Below, in pieces: positions 20,968 through 29,338 of a stretch of 64,000 bases of DNA (position 1 is the first letter of the stretch; every line of letters begins with the position of its first letter). This DNA is from Paracyclopina nana (lineage: Eukaryota; Arthropoda; Copepoda; Cyclopoida; Cyclopettidae): assembly GCA_019096065.1 (NCBI GenBank), contig JAGUCH010000002.1, positions 3,732,501-3,796,500 of the forward strand. Reading direction: 5' to 3'. The notes under the pieces were generated by a model, which made no database searches, was not told the origin of the DNA, and saw nothing but the letters and a program-made list of their open reading frames with translations. The translations under genes and the position numbers were made by a program.

Positions 20968-22076
20968 CATCAATGGAACCATCCATCACCTCACCAAACA
21001 CGTTCACATCTGACAAGGCCCGATCATTCCTCGCCCATATTTCCAACATTAATAAATCATACGTATCTGAAGTTCCAATACGCCTCAACAACGTCAAATC
21101 AAGAGCACTCATCGACAGCGGTAATACGTGGAGGTCGGTCATCTCCTCCACGCTTGCAACCAAATTGGGGTTCACAAAAGCTCAACTTGCGCCCCTGATA
21201 GGAGAAACTGTCAACACAGCGGGCCAAAATCAATCTCTAGAAATACTCGGCGAGGTACCGAAACCATTGATGCTTCACATCGGCACCTACCCGCAACCTT
21301 TCCCATTTCGACCAGCTGTCATAGCTAACCTCACCATGGACGTCAACCTGTCGGGGCCCTTCATGAAAGCCCACGACATAGACCAGCTACATAGTGCCAA
21401 CTCGCTCCGCATTCGAGGACGAATGATCAAGTTGGCAGGGGGGACACTTAATGAAAATGACAGTCGCGCAATCAACGTCCATGCCGTCTACACACGGGGT
21501 GAAACCACAGTGGGGCCAATGTCTTGTTGCGCCATTCCCGCAAAAATCCCCACCTGGGCCCGATCGCCGCACATCGATGGGATTGTTGAAGGATCAGGGG
21601 ACTTCATGGAGGCCACTGAGCTGCACCCCTGGCAGCGAGCCCTCATCCGACCAGATGAAAAGGGCAACTGCGTTGTCGGGGTTATCAACACTACCGCAGA
21701 GCCTCTCATTATCCGCAACAACACCCGGTACGGGCAAGTTGAAGGCTTGAGGCGAGTACCCACCGTGGCCAAGCTGGCAGCTGGAAGCTACGTAGCCAAG
21801 CTCGAGGGGGCCCAAACCCGGCCGCAGGGCCAGTACACGGCCGAGATGGCCCAAACCTTCATTCAAGAATTCGACCTAGAAAACAACGACATCTTGAACA
21901 CCCCTCAGCTAAAAGCTCGCACCTTGGCCCTGCTGCTACAATACCAGGACACCTTCAGCCTCGATGGGTCCTCGGCCAAACCGACTTGGCCGAGCACCGC
22001 ATCGATATCATCCCGGGTACTCAGCCCATTAACATCCGCCGGCGGCCCATCAACCCGCACTTGCAGAAGTCGCTAG
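20937..22076 (+). CDS. pro: Gypsy element aspartic protease region (pro)
   Basis: Read in the -1 frame from the slippery site; there is an internal ATG at 20973. It carries the retropepsin active site ALIDSGNTW near 21108-21125, and a later hydrophobic Gly-rich region completes the fold. About 250 further residues link it to the reverse transcriptase. The frame closes at 22076, overlapping the pol frame, which is again -1 relative to it. Expression therefore needs Gag-Pro frameshifting. It acts within particles to cut the polyproteins. Confidence 0.8.
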   Translation, partial: KRSQPVLRDRPSMEPSITSPNTFTSDKARSFLAHISNINKSYVSEVPIRLNNVKSRALIDSGNTWRSVISSTLATKLGFTKAQLAPLIGETVNTAGQNQSLEILGEVPKPLMLHIGTYPQPFPFRPAVIANLTMDVNLSGPFMKAHDIDQLHSANSLRIRGRMIKLAGGTLNENDSRAINVHAVYTRGETTVGPMSCCAIPAKIPTWARSPHIDGIVEGSGDFMEATELHPWQRALIRPDEKGNCVVGVINTTAEPLIIRNNTRYGQVEGLRRVPTVAKLAAGSYVAKLEGAQTRPQGQYTAEMAQTFIQEFDLENNDILNTPQLKARTLALLLQYQDTFSLDGSSAKPTWPSTASISSRVLSPLTSAGGPSTRTCRSR

Positions 22077-25000
22077 AAGAACAAGTCCAGAAATGGCTCC
22101 AGGAAGGCATCATCGTCCCTATTCAGTCGCCCTGGTGCGCGCCGCTGGTTCCGGTCACCAAGAAGAATGGGAAGACCCGGTGGTGCGTAGATTACCGCGC
22201 ACTGAACAAGGTAACCATCGTCGACACGCATCCCATTGGCGACATTCGGGATAACCTCAATCGGCTGGCGCACTCGCAAGTATTCTCTACCCTGGATACG
22301 ACGGGAGCCTTTCACCACGTTCCCGTGAGGGCCGAGGACATCCCGAAGACAGCATTCGCGGCCAATCACTCAACGTACGCATTCGCCTACATGCCGTTCG
22401 GCCTCACCAACGCGCCCCGGACGTATGCGCGCCTCATCCAGCGGGTCTTGGAAGGGATCCCATACGACATTGCCTTGCCATACCTCGACGACGTGCTGAT
22501 CCACAGCCGCGATGTAGAATCTCACTTCGGCCACCTGCAACGGGTACTGGACGCCCATCAACGGGCTGGCCTCAAACTGCAACCATCCAAATGCCACCTG
22601 TTCCGCCGTCGCATCACGTACCTGGGGCACGTCATCACTCCTGAGGGCCTCTCTGTGGTCCCCGAGTACATCGACGTGGTCAAGAAGTGGCCCCTGCCAC
22701 GAACCCGGCGGCAGCTACGCATCTTCCTGGGAAAGTGCGGCTATTACCGGTCCTTCATCAAGGATTACCAGAAGGTCGCCAAGGCGTTGACGGACAAACT
22801 CAGCCGGGAAGAAGATGTTCCCGACACCGCCGAGTTCGAACCCCCGCTGGAATACGTTGCCGCTTTTGAGGAGCTTAAGAAGCGGCTGTGCATGGCGCCC
22901 ATCCTGGCTTTCCCCGATTTTGAGAGCCCGCAGCCATTCATCCTGGATACCGACTGGAGCGGGGACAACCAGTGCGTGGGGGCCGTCCTGTCGCAAGTAC
23001 AAGGGGGAAAGGAGCGAGTCATCCTCTTTGGGGCCAAGAAGCTGACCCGGAGCCAGGCTAACTACTCCGCCACCCAAGGGGAACTCGCTGCCGTCATCAT
23101 CTGGCTGCGCAAGTGGCGGTATTACCTCCAATATCGGCCTTTCATCCTCCGCACGGACCATGCCGCCCTGCAATGGATTCGCACCATGGAGGAGCCCCGT
23201 AGCATGCTTGCCAGGTGGCTGGAGACCATCAGCCAGTTTGACTTCAAGGTCGTCCACCGGGCCGGAACCAAGCACGCCAACGCCGACGCCCTGAGTCGCG
23301 CCGAGCACGTCACCGACACCGAGGGCACGGACGTGTCCAATGAGAGCTGCGCGGGCATCCAAGCGATGATAGCCTCGGCCGAGGCTGCCCTGGACATGGC
23401 CAACCCCGCCGAGTGGATCCAGGGGCAAACAGAGGACGAGGATTTGCAACTGGTGCGGCGACTGATCAGCCAGCAGAGCCGACCGAGCCCTGAGCACAAA
23501 GAGGCCGCCTCCCATCGAGGCAAGATCCTGCTGGGCCTCTTTGACAGCCTCTACCTGGATGATCAAGGTCTCCTTCGGTACAAGAAGGAAGAAGGACAAG
23601 GCCGAGAGGCTCGCCACCTGGTCGTGGTTCCTCGATCCTCGGAAGAAGGGCTAGTGAGGCACATTCACGAAACCATGGGCCATCAGGGCAGAGACACCAC
23701 TGTTGACCGGGTCTCCCGCCGGTTCTACATGCCCAACGCCACCCGAGTTGCCGCGGAGGTCGTGGCCACCTGCCGCACCTGCCAGAAACATCAGCCGGAG
23801 ACCGCGGACCAACGTCACTCACTACATTCCCACCGGGCGGGCTATCCCTGGCAAAGGGTTGCCATCGACTACGTGGGGCCCCTCAAGCCCCCTGTCGACG
23901 GACATCAGTACCTCTTCACCGTACGTGACCTCTTCAGCCGATGGATCGAGGCTTTCCCATGCGCCTCGGCCAACGCTGACACCGCCGTGAGGTTCCTGAC
24001 CTCAGAGATCATCCCGCGATATGGGCTAATGGAGAACCTCCATTCTGACCGAGGCACCCACTTCACCGCCGCCCTGTTCCAGCAAGTAGCCAAAGCACTA
24101 GGTGTCAGGCACTCTACCACGCCGGCCTACAACCCTAAGTCTAACTGGGTTGAACGGGCCCACCGGGACCTCAACGGCCTCCTGGCCAAACTGGTCTGCG
24201 GGCGACCATCCCGCTGGAAGGAAGTACTGCCCGTCGCCCTGTTTATCATGCGCACCACCAAATGCCGCATGACCGGCTACGCCCCGTATGAATTGCTATT
24301 TGGGCGGCCTGCCACCTCGCAACTGGACCTTCTGTTTGGAGACCCCCAACCACTTCTGAGAGAGGCCTCTGAGGCCGGGCAAGTTGCCCAGGCCCTCAAG
24401 GCTCGAATCCAGGCAGCCCATGAATGGGCCCGAAAGAACATGGCCACATCGATCCACCGGCAAAGGATGGCCTACCACAAGGACAAAACGACGTATGTCC
24501 CGGGGCAACAGGTGTGGCTGTACACGCCCACCGTGGCCCGCCACATCTCCAAGAAGCTCCAAACCTTCTGGTCAGGCCCCTGGACCATACTTAGGAAGGT
24601 CAACGACGTGACCTTCGAGATCTTGCCTGACCCCTCATGGATTCGAAAGAAGTCCGAGGTCGTCTCGATCGACAGGCTCAAATTGTACCGGGCAACGGCG
24701 GAAGATGCCCACGATGGCAATGCCGGCAACCCGCCGCCAGCCAATGCAGATCTATCCATGCGAGGTGATGAGTTTGCTGAAGATGTTGCGCTCCCTTCCG
24801 ATGATGAAGGCGACAGTGAGAACAACATCAAGCTCCCAACAACCGGCCACGAAACGGTATCAGCACCGTCACCTCGGGAAACACGGTACCGCAAACGTAG
24901 GACCCAGGCGGAAATGCTGCAACAAGAAACAGCAGATTTCCTGGGGGCCGAAGTTGAGGTTGCCCATGGAGCATCATCTCCTGCAACCAGAACCAGATCA

Positions 25001-25198
25001 CGCTCAGGCCAAAAATCAGATCAACCAGACCCAGAGCTACCTCCGCTGGCACCAATCAATATGCCGCCATACAGACCCCTGGTAGCACAGCCTACGGTCA
25101 CGATGCCACAATTCAGGCCACTGCCTGAAATGAGCGATTCTGAGAATGATGATTTTGCTACACCAACAAATTCGAGCAGTGCTTCAAGCACAGAATAA
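21980..25198 (+). CDS. pol: Gypsy element Pol: reverse transcriptase, RNase H, integrase
   Basis: The frame continues from the protease by a second -1 step. By similarity the change should occur around 21978-21982, just before TDLAEHRID. The RT domain has WCVDYRALN, AFHHVPV and the catalytic YLDD at 22481-22492. RNase H follows (FILDTDWSGD, GELAAVI, RTDHAALQW). Integrase has an HHCC zinc motif (HETMGHQG ... CRTCQKH) and the DDE residues in AIDYVGP, HSDRGTH and WVERAHR. The C-terminal tail is acidic, then Ser/Thr-rich. All catalytic residues are present over about 1070 residues, so the enzyme looks functional. Confidence 0.93.
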   Translation, partial: TDLAEHRIDIIPGTQPINIRRRPINPHLQKSLEEQVQKWLQEGIIVPIQSPWCAPLVPVTKKNGKTRWCVDYRALNKVTIVDTHPIGDIRDNLNRLAHSQVFSTLDTTGAFHHVPVRAEDIPKTAFAANHSTYAFAYMPFGLTNAPRTYARLIQRVLEGIPYDIALPYLDDVLIHSRDVESHFGHLQRVLDAHQRAGLKLQPSKCHLFRRRITYLGHVITPEGLSVVPEYIDVVKKWPLPRTRRQLRIFLGKCGYYRSFIKDYQKVAKALTDKLSREEDVPDTAEFEPPLEYVAAFEELKKRLCMAPILAFPDFESPQPFILDTDWSGDNQCVGAVLSQVQGGKERVILFGAKKLTRSQANYSATQGELAAVIIWLRKWRYYLQYRPFILRTDHAALQWIRTMEEPRSMLARWLETISQFDFKVVHRAGTKHANADALSRAEHVTDTEGTDVSNESCAGIQAMIASAEAALDMANPAEWIQGQTEDEDLQLVRRLISQQSRPSPEHKEAASHRGKILLGLFDSLYLDDQGLLRYKKEEGQGREARHLVVVPRSSEEGLVRHIHETMGHQGRDTTVDRVSRRFYMPNATRVAAEVVATCRTCQKHQPETADQRHSLHSHRAGYPWQRVAIDYVGPLKPPVDGHQYLFTVRDLFSRWIEAFPCASANADTAVRFLTSEIIPRYGLMENLHSDRGTHFTAALFQQVAKALGVRHSTTPAYNPKSNWVERAHRDLNGLLAKLVCGRPSRWKEVLPVALFIMRTTKCRMTGYAPYELLFGRPATSQLDLLFGDPQPLLREASEAGQVAQALKARIQAAHEWARKNMATSIHRQRMAYHKDKTTYVPGQQVWLYTPTVARHISKKLQTFWSGPWTILRKVNDVTFEILPDPSWIRKKSEVVSIDRLKLYRATAEDAHDGNAGNPPPANADLSMRGDEFAEDVALPSDDEGDSENNIKLPTTGHETVSAPSPRETRYRKRRTQAEMLQQETADFLGAEVEVAHGASSPATRTRSRSGQKSDQPDPELPPLAPINMPPYRPLVAQPTVTMPQFRPLPEMSDSENDDFATPTNSSSASSTE

Positions 25199-25357
25199 CA
25201 GACGAATGAGCAGCACAACAAAAAGACGGCCGCAAAATTTTGGGGGCCCCCCTAAGTATACTTTGAAAATTCTGCGGCTTGAAAGAAAGCGCAATTAATA
25301 AAGAAATAATAGCAGCACAAACCGGCAGGTGTACAATAATGAGGCAGCATGTCAACA

Positions 25358-25381
25358 CGTTTCCTTTACTCTCTTTTCCAG
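25358..25381 (+). promoter_or_regulatory. Candidate splice acceptor for subgenomic env mRNA
   Basis: A long pyrimidine tract (TTTCCTTTACTCTCTTTTCCAG) ends in AG at 25380-25381, six bases before ATG 25387, the first ATG that gives a signal peptide. An upstream ATG at 25339 would be removed by using it. Confidence 0.55.
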
Positions 25382-25386
25382 AAGCA

Positions 25387-27714
25387 ATGTACTTCACAAT
25401 ACTGATGACGTTCACACTACTACTCGAGGTGCCAAGCGCACAACCCCGGCCTCAACCTGCTCTACAGGAAGGAGGAGACGGACCACCTGAAGACCCGGCT
25501 GCCACCTTCACGGTGTTTGACTGCGAGTCACCAAAATCAACCCACGAGCGCGTCGACTTGAATGACCCGGACGAATGCGATGATATCGGCACCACCTATG
25601 AATCGGCTGTCAACATCACCGTGCAGGTGCTGCAGACTGCGACGACCAAACCCGTCGCCGCCCACCGTTGCCACGTGACCCTGACCCGCGAAGTGACCAG
25701 ATGCGGGTTCGACAGCGTCAGCTATGGGACCCAGATCGTTGCTTACCACCAGCCCTATACCGTGTCGCCCCAGGCCTGCCGCAAGGCGGTGGAACGGGGC
25801 TACCTGATCGTCGAGGGCCAACGGGTGAATGTGACCCTCAACGTGCCCGCCAACCTGGCTTACTTCTCTCGAGGAGGTCTTGACGGAGACCACCGATGCA
25901 GGACCATGTCATTCAGCCACAACGGTGTCATGTATCACCGCTCTTACGAGCAGACCCGGATCGACGCCCTTGTCACCGCTGTCTATGGAAAACTGCACAC
26001 CAGCTCTGGACGAGTGGTGTTCGATAATCACATCGTGGCCAACTACCGGGACAAGATCGTCCACGACACGCTCGAAGGCACCATGGTAGGGGAAGCTCAT
26101 GACACCACCTGCATGGAAGAGACCTCTGAGGTCTATCAAGGGCCCGCTTCGCTATACCCGCACCAGAACTCCACCATGCTAGGTCAGGTGGGGGATCTGC
26201 TCCTGATTGCCCGCGAAGAGGAATCCAGGTACGCAGGATTTGTCCTTAAGGGGGTCCAGTCGACCTGCCAGCGGCGGGTCTTCCGGACTCAGCTGAGGGA
26301 CTTTGCAGTCGTCCTTCTCCGCCCGGGCGAGGCTCCCATCGCCGCGTCGACCCACCTGACGGAAGAGGTCCACCACGCTCACGTGCAAACCCAACTGGCT
26401 TTCCTGCACGCCGAGCACGCCCTGCATCTCGACGACCGGTTCAAATTCCTGCAGGACCTCATCTGCAAGAATGAGCGGAGCATCCTGCACACCAAGCTGC
26501 AGGACATGGCCAGCGGTGGGTCCTCCTACGCCACGCTTGACTCCCACGGGCCCGGCCATTTGGTCACCCGGGCTGGGGCGGTCGCCTACATCACCAGCTG
26601 CTACCCGATGCAGGCCATGACGCGTGCCTTCCCTAACTGCACGCAGGAGATCCCCGTGTTGGTCGGGAACCACTCCCGGTTCGCGGATCCCCTCTCCTTC
26701 ATCTTGGTGGACCGGCCCAGCATCATACCCTGCGACGCCATCACGCCTGTGAAGTGGAGGATCCAGGGACACTGGATGTGTGCTACTCCTAGCATCCACT
26801 CCTGCACGCCGCCATCGCAATTGGACCCCACCTCCGATCGACAACATGGACGCCCCTACGAGATCGGTCGGGGCCTAGGAGGTGGTATCTACTCCGCCCA
26901 GCAGCAGGCCGAGCACGCCCTCTACCTGCAGCTGTACCACGCGCGCGAGGCCGTGGTCACCACTCTGACGTCCAACGTCCTGAGGAACAGCTTCGCACGC
27001 GGATCGGGGGCCACCACCCTCTGGTCCGAGGACGACATCGACATGATGGTTGACCAGGTGGGCAACGCCCTCATCCCCTTCTTTTCGACCGTGGGGAAAT
27101 ACTGGAGCTACATGACCGGAGGTTTGGTGATCCTGGGCCTCATCAAGATCATCCTAGGCTCTATCATCCGTATGATTATCCTGTATCGTCGCCGGGGACT
27201 GGGGTGGTGGTTGATGTATGGCCTGTGGCACACTGCCTTCATGGCTGTCGAACTCCCCTGGCGCATGGTAGCCAACCTGGGTAACGACGGACCCTTGTTC
27301 CCTGGCGACGACGATGAGGATGATGGCCACCCGGATTTCCGGCGCCGACCTCGCTGGAAGCGAGACCACCGAGAACGAGCGGCCACCGAGCTCAGTGACT
27401 TCACTGTGCAAGATGGTTCGGAAACGGGAGAGAAAGACCCTTTGGATGCTCCAGACAAGTCGACATCGCCCCTCAAGGCTCTCCGCCGGTGGACGCGGCC
27501 CGACAAGGAGACCCAAGCCTATCAGGACCTCCAAGCCCAGATCCGTACGATTCACCAGCAATACACGGATCTATACGGGGTCCTTCAGCAGACCCTTCCC
27601 CAGGCACGCATGGTTGACGCGAATGGGACCCAGCCCAGCGCTCCCGCCATGGAGGGTCCCCCTCGAGGCTCCCTGCTAGACCTGACTCAATCCGTCACTG
27701 CGAGGACACAGTAA
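25387..27714 (+). CDS. env: Envelope glycoprotein of the Gypsy element, chuvirus-type glycoprotein suspected
   Basis: 775 residues from ATG 25387. A signal peptide (YFTILMTFTLLLEVPSA) is followed by a large Cys-rich ectodomain with several N-x-S/T sites, a membrane helix near 27118-27190 (GGLVILGLIKIILGSIIRMI) and a long charged tail of about 175 residues with a possible coiled coil (AQIRTIHQQYTDLYGV). The spaced cysteines of the N-terminal half look like glycoproteins of chuvirus-like negative-strand RNA viruses, not the baculovirus-F type of classical errantiviruses; this is judged by eye. Such a protein would drive membrane fusion and allow cell-to-cell spread. No clear furin site was seen before the anchor. 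Confidence 0.7.
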   Translation: MYFTILMTFTLLLEVPSAQPRPQPALQEGGDGPPEDPAATFTVFDCESPKSTHERVDLNDPDECDDIGTTYESAVNITVQVLQTATTKPVAAHRCHVTLTREVTRCGFDSVSYGTQIVAYHQPYTVSPQACRKAVERGYLIVEGQRVNVTLNVPANLAYFSRGGLDGDHRCRTMSFSHNGVMYHRSYEQTRIDALVTAVYGKLHTSSGRVVFDNHIVANYRDKIVHDTLEGTMVGEAHDTTCMEETSEVYQGPASLYPHQNSTMLGQVGDLLLIAREEESRYAGFVLKGVQSTCQRRVFRTQLRDFAVVLLRPGEAPIAASTHLTEEVHHAHVQTQLAFLHAEHALHLDDRFKFLQDLICKNERSILHTKLQDMASGGSSYATLDSHGPGHLVTRAGAVAYITSCYPMQAMTRAFPNCTQEIPVLVGNHSRFADPLSFILVDRPSIIPCDAITPVKWRIQGHWMCATPSIHSCTPPSQLDPTSDRQHGRPYEIGRGLGGGIYSAQQQAEHALYLQLYHAREAVVTTLTSNVLRNSFARGSGATTLWSEDDIDMMVDQVGNALIPFFSTVGKYWSYMTGGLVILGLIKIILGSIIRMIILYRRRGLGWWLMYGLWHTAFMAVELPWRMVANLGNDGPLFPGDDDEDDGHPDFRRRPRWKRDHRERAATELSDFTVQDGSETGEKDPLDAPDKSTSPLKALRRWTRPDKETQAYQDLQAQIRTIHQQYTDLYGVLQQTLPQARMVDANGTQPSAPAMEGPPRGSLLDLTQSVTARTQ

Positions 27715-27732
27715 CCTTCTAGCGTGGGGTGA

Positions 27733-27977
27733 TGTAGCAGGGAGCGTGTCGGCCTACGGGTCGACCGCTCGCTGCGCGCGCTCGCCTCGGGCGCGCGGTA
27801 GTATAACGAGTAGTATAGTGTGATCATCAGTAAAGGAAATAAATTCACCGCATTGACACGTGTTGTCTGCGGCCCAAAGACTGACCTCTGCTAGCCTCCA
27901 GGCCCGTCCCCGCTTGACGTAGCCTAGATACGAGTAGTGGCTTGATAAGTCACAGTAGTATATCTCGACCTACTACA
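27733..27977 (+). repeat. 3' LTR of the Gypsy element (245 bp)
   Basis: Same length and, as far as I can read, same sequence as the 5' LTR at 18737-18981. It is preceded by a short purine stretch (27723-27732) that can serve as polypurine tract. Confidence 0.95.
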
Positions 27978-27981
27978 TTTC

Positions 27982-29338
27982 AAAACAATCCGACGAGGAT
28001 AATAATGGTGGGAGTACCATGCGACGAGCAGGTTATACCAAATAGTTTTAAGTATAAAATTCTCGCTGTTACAAATAATATGAAAGCCTTTGCCGAAGTT
28101 AATTCATCAACAACCAAGTTTAACACAAAAACTTCAACTGGAGCAACCATGACTTCCTCATTCACATCATCTGTGGAAACATCAGAAGGTAACTTAGCTT
28201 ATTACGCTATTGGAAAATGGAATTGGAAAATTTCCTTCATTCTTTAGCTTGCCCGGATCCAAACGAAATTGGAGATGGATACTGCTTTGAAGCAATCAAT
28301 ATTTTGGCTTGTGATTACGATGGAGGGGATTGTTGCTTGCCAATCATTAACCATGCATATTGTTCTAGCTGTATATGCCACCTAGATGGCACCAGACATG
28401 AAAGCTACACTGAAGCGTAATATAGCATTATACGCCGCTAGGCTGGAGGATAACACGAATTATTTTTTAGTGTCAAGTGACAGATCACGAGTGAGCGCAG
28501 CGAACGAGTGATTGTCACGAGACACTAAAAAATAATGAGTGTTTTCCGACAGCCTAAAGGCGTATAATGCTATTACTATTAGCTACCCCCTACATTTATG
28601 CATATTCCCAAATTCAGTTTTGGTTGTTTTTTTTGTACAATTTTAAGGACAAAATTGCCTTAAATTCAGTAGTTCGCTTTGTCACATACTTTTGCAGTGC
28701 TCACTGCCACCTGGAAAGGGATGATGAGCGCACGCCACGCGGTCAGCTAAGATGACCCAATGACTCTAGCTGTAAGCAGCACTGTTCAGCAAAGATGCTG
28801 CCTGTACCGCCTCGGCTGCTTATTGTACAGCTAGATTATATTACCAAAAAACTGCCTGAATCAAGGAATACATAGCTGGCTCATTGGTAGAGCATCGGCA
28901 CTCTAATCGGCTGTCCCGGGTTCGATTCTTAGAGTTCCTTTCCCATTTTTTCTTTCATATTGGTATGAAATAGATGGCGCTAGGCTCATGTAAGGTATAA
29001 TGATCATTATCCACTTGTAGATGGATAATGTTCATTATCTTCCTCTAAATCAGCTAGCAATGAAAAATCATGGATATTATGAGGTCGGAGCTTATGTACT
29101 GCTCAGCCGTCTCAGCTAATAGTAATAGCTATTCATGACAGGGGAACGCAGAGTTTCTCCACCTTATTGCAATTTCAGGCCTACTTGTATTCATGCAACT
29201 TGGATTGGTGATGGCTATTGTGATGACGACTATAATACGCCTGATTGCGAATTTGATGGGGGAGATTGCTGTGGACCAACCAGAAACACTGACTACTGCA
29301 TAATTTGCGCCTGTATTTCAGAAAGCATGCCTACCTAA
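27982..29338 (+). CDS. LNR (Lin-12/Notch repeat) domain protein, 3' exons
   Basis: Exons 27982-28031, 28099-28188, 28248-28416 and 29179-29338 join in frame with the 86-bp piece left of the Gypsy element to 184 residues. After the signal anchor comes a Ser/Thr-rich stalk (STTKFNTKTSTGATMTSS), then two LNR modules, each with the calcium-binding pattern: IGDGYCFEAINILACDYDGG with DCC, and WIGDGYCDDDYNTPDCEFDG with GDCC. LNRs occur in Notch, pappalysins and GNPTAB, but no such context is seen. This is a small type II surface protein of unknown role. Mobile elements fill the last intron. The first intron (28032-28098) is the least certain part. Confidence 0.6.
28425..28570. mobile_element. Foldback MITE of 146 bp with TA duplication
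   Basis: Terminal inverted repeats GCATTATACGCC / GGCGTATAATGC flanked by TA on both sides (28423-28424, 28571-28572). A second 16-bp inverted pair lies inside (28459-28474 and 28521-28536), so most of it can fold into a hairpin. TA target and size fit a Tc1/mariner-type MITE. Confidence 0.7.
28569..29129. mobile_element. Small non-autonomous element with 16-bp inverted ends
   Basis: GCTATTACTATTAGCT at 28569-28584 is the exact inverse of 29114-29129. Inside are a palindrome built on TAGCTGTAAGCAGC / GCTGCTTATTGTACAGCTA (about 28768-28835), the tRNA-like segment and an ATAATG/CATTAT palindrome near 28999-29041. It lies entirely within the last LNR intron and abuts the MITE. Confidence 0.5.
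28863..28940 (+). other. Degenerate tRNA-like sequence
   Basis: A box-like TAGCTGGCTCATTGG (28873-28887) and B box-like GGTTCGATTCT (28919-28929) lie at tRNA-like spacing, with AAGGAA/TTCCTT pairing at the ends and a T-run after it. The anticodon stem does not pair, so this is a pseudogene or a SINE-like head, not a working tRNA. Confidence 0.4.

Larger units (their letters stand above)
18737..27977 (+). mobile_element. Complete Gypsy/Ty3-type LTR retroelement with envelope gene
   Basis: A 9.24-kb element bounded by direct LTRs and flanked by a 4-bp duplication TTTC (18733-18736 and 27978-27981). Order: LTR, primer-binding site, leader of about 0.9 kb, gag, pro, pol (RT, RNase H, integrase after protease), env, polypurine stretch (27723-27732), LTR. 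The protease-RT-RNaseH-integrase order is that of Ty3/Gypsy elements. All reading frames are open, and the internal part is visibly more GC-rich than the host DNA. The integrase segment NPKSNWVERAHRDLNG and the three-gene layout suggest a vertebrate-retrovirus-like, env-bearing lineage such as the Osvaldo group, but the clade is not determined. Confidence 0.95.

Noticed and set aside
22715..23617. 300-residue minus-strand frame inside the Gypsy pol gene
   Set aside because: A GC-rich shadow of pol, without domain features; antisense genes are not supported here.
28425..29129. CRISPR-like or satellite array
   Set aside because: Repeats are inverted and nested, not regularly spaced direct repeats; the genome is eukaryotic.
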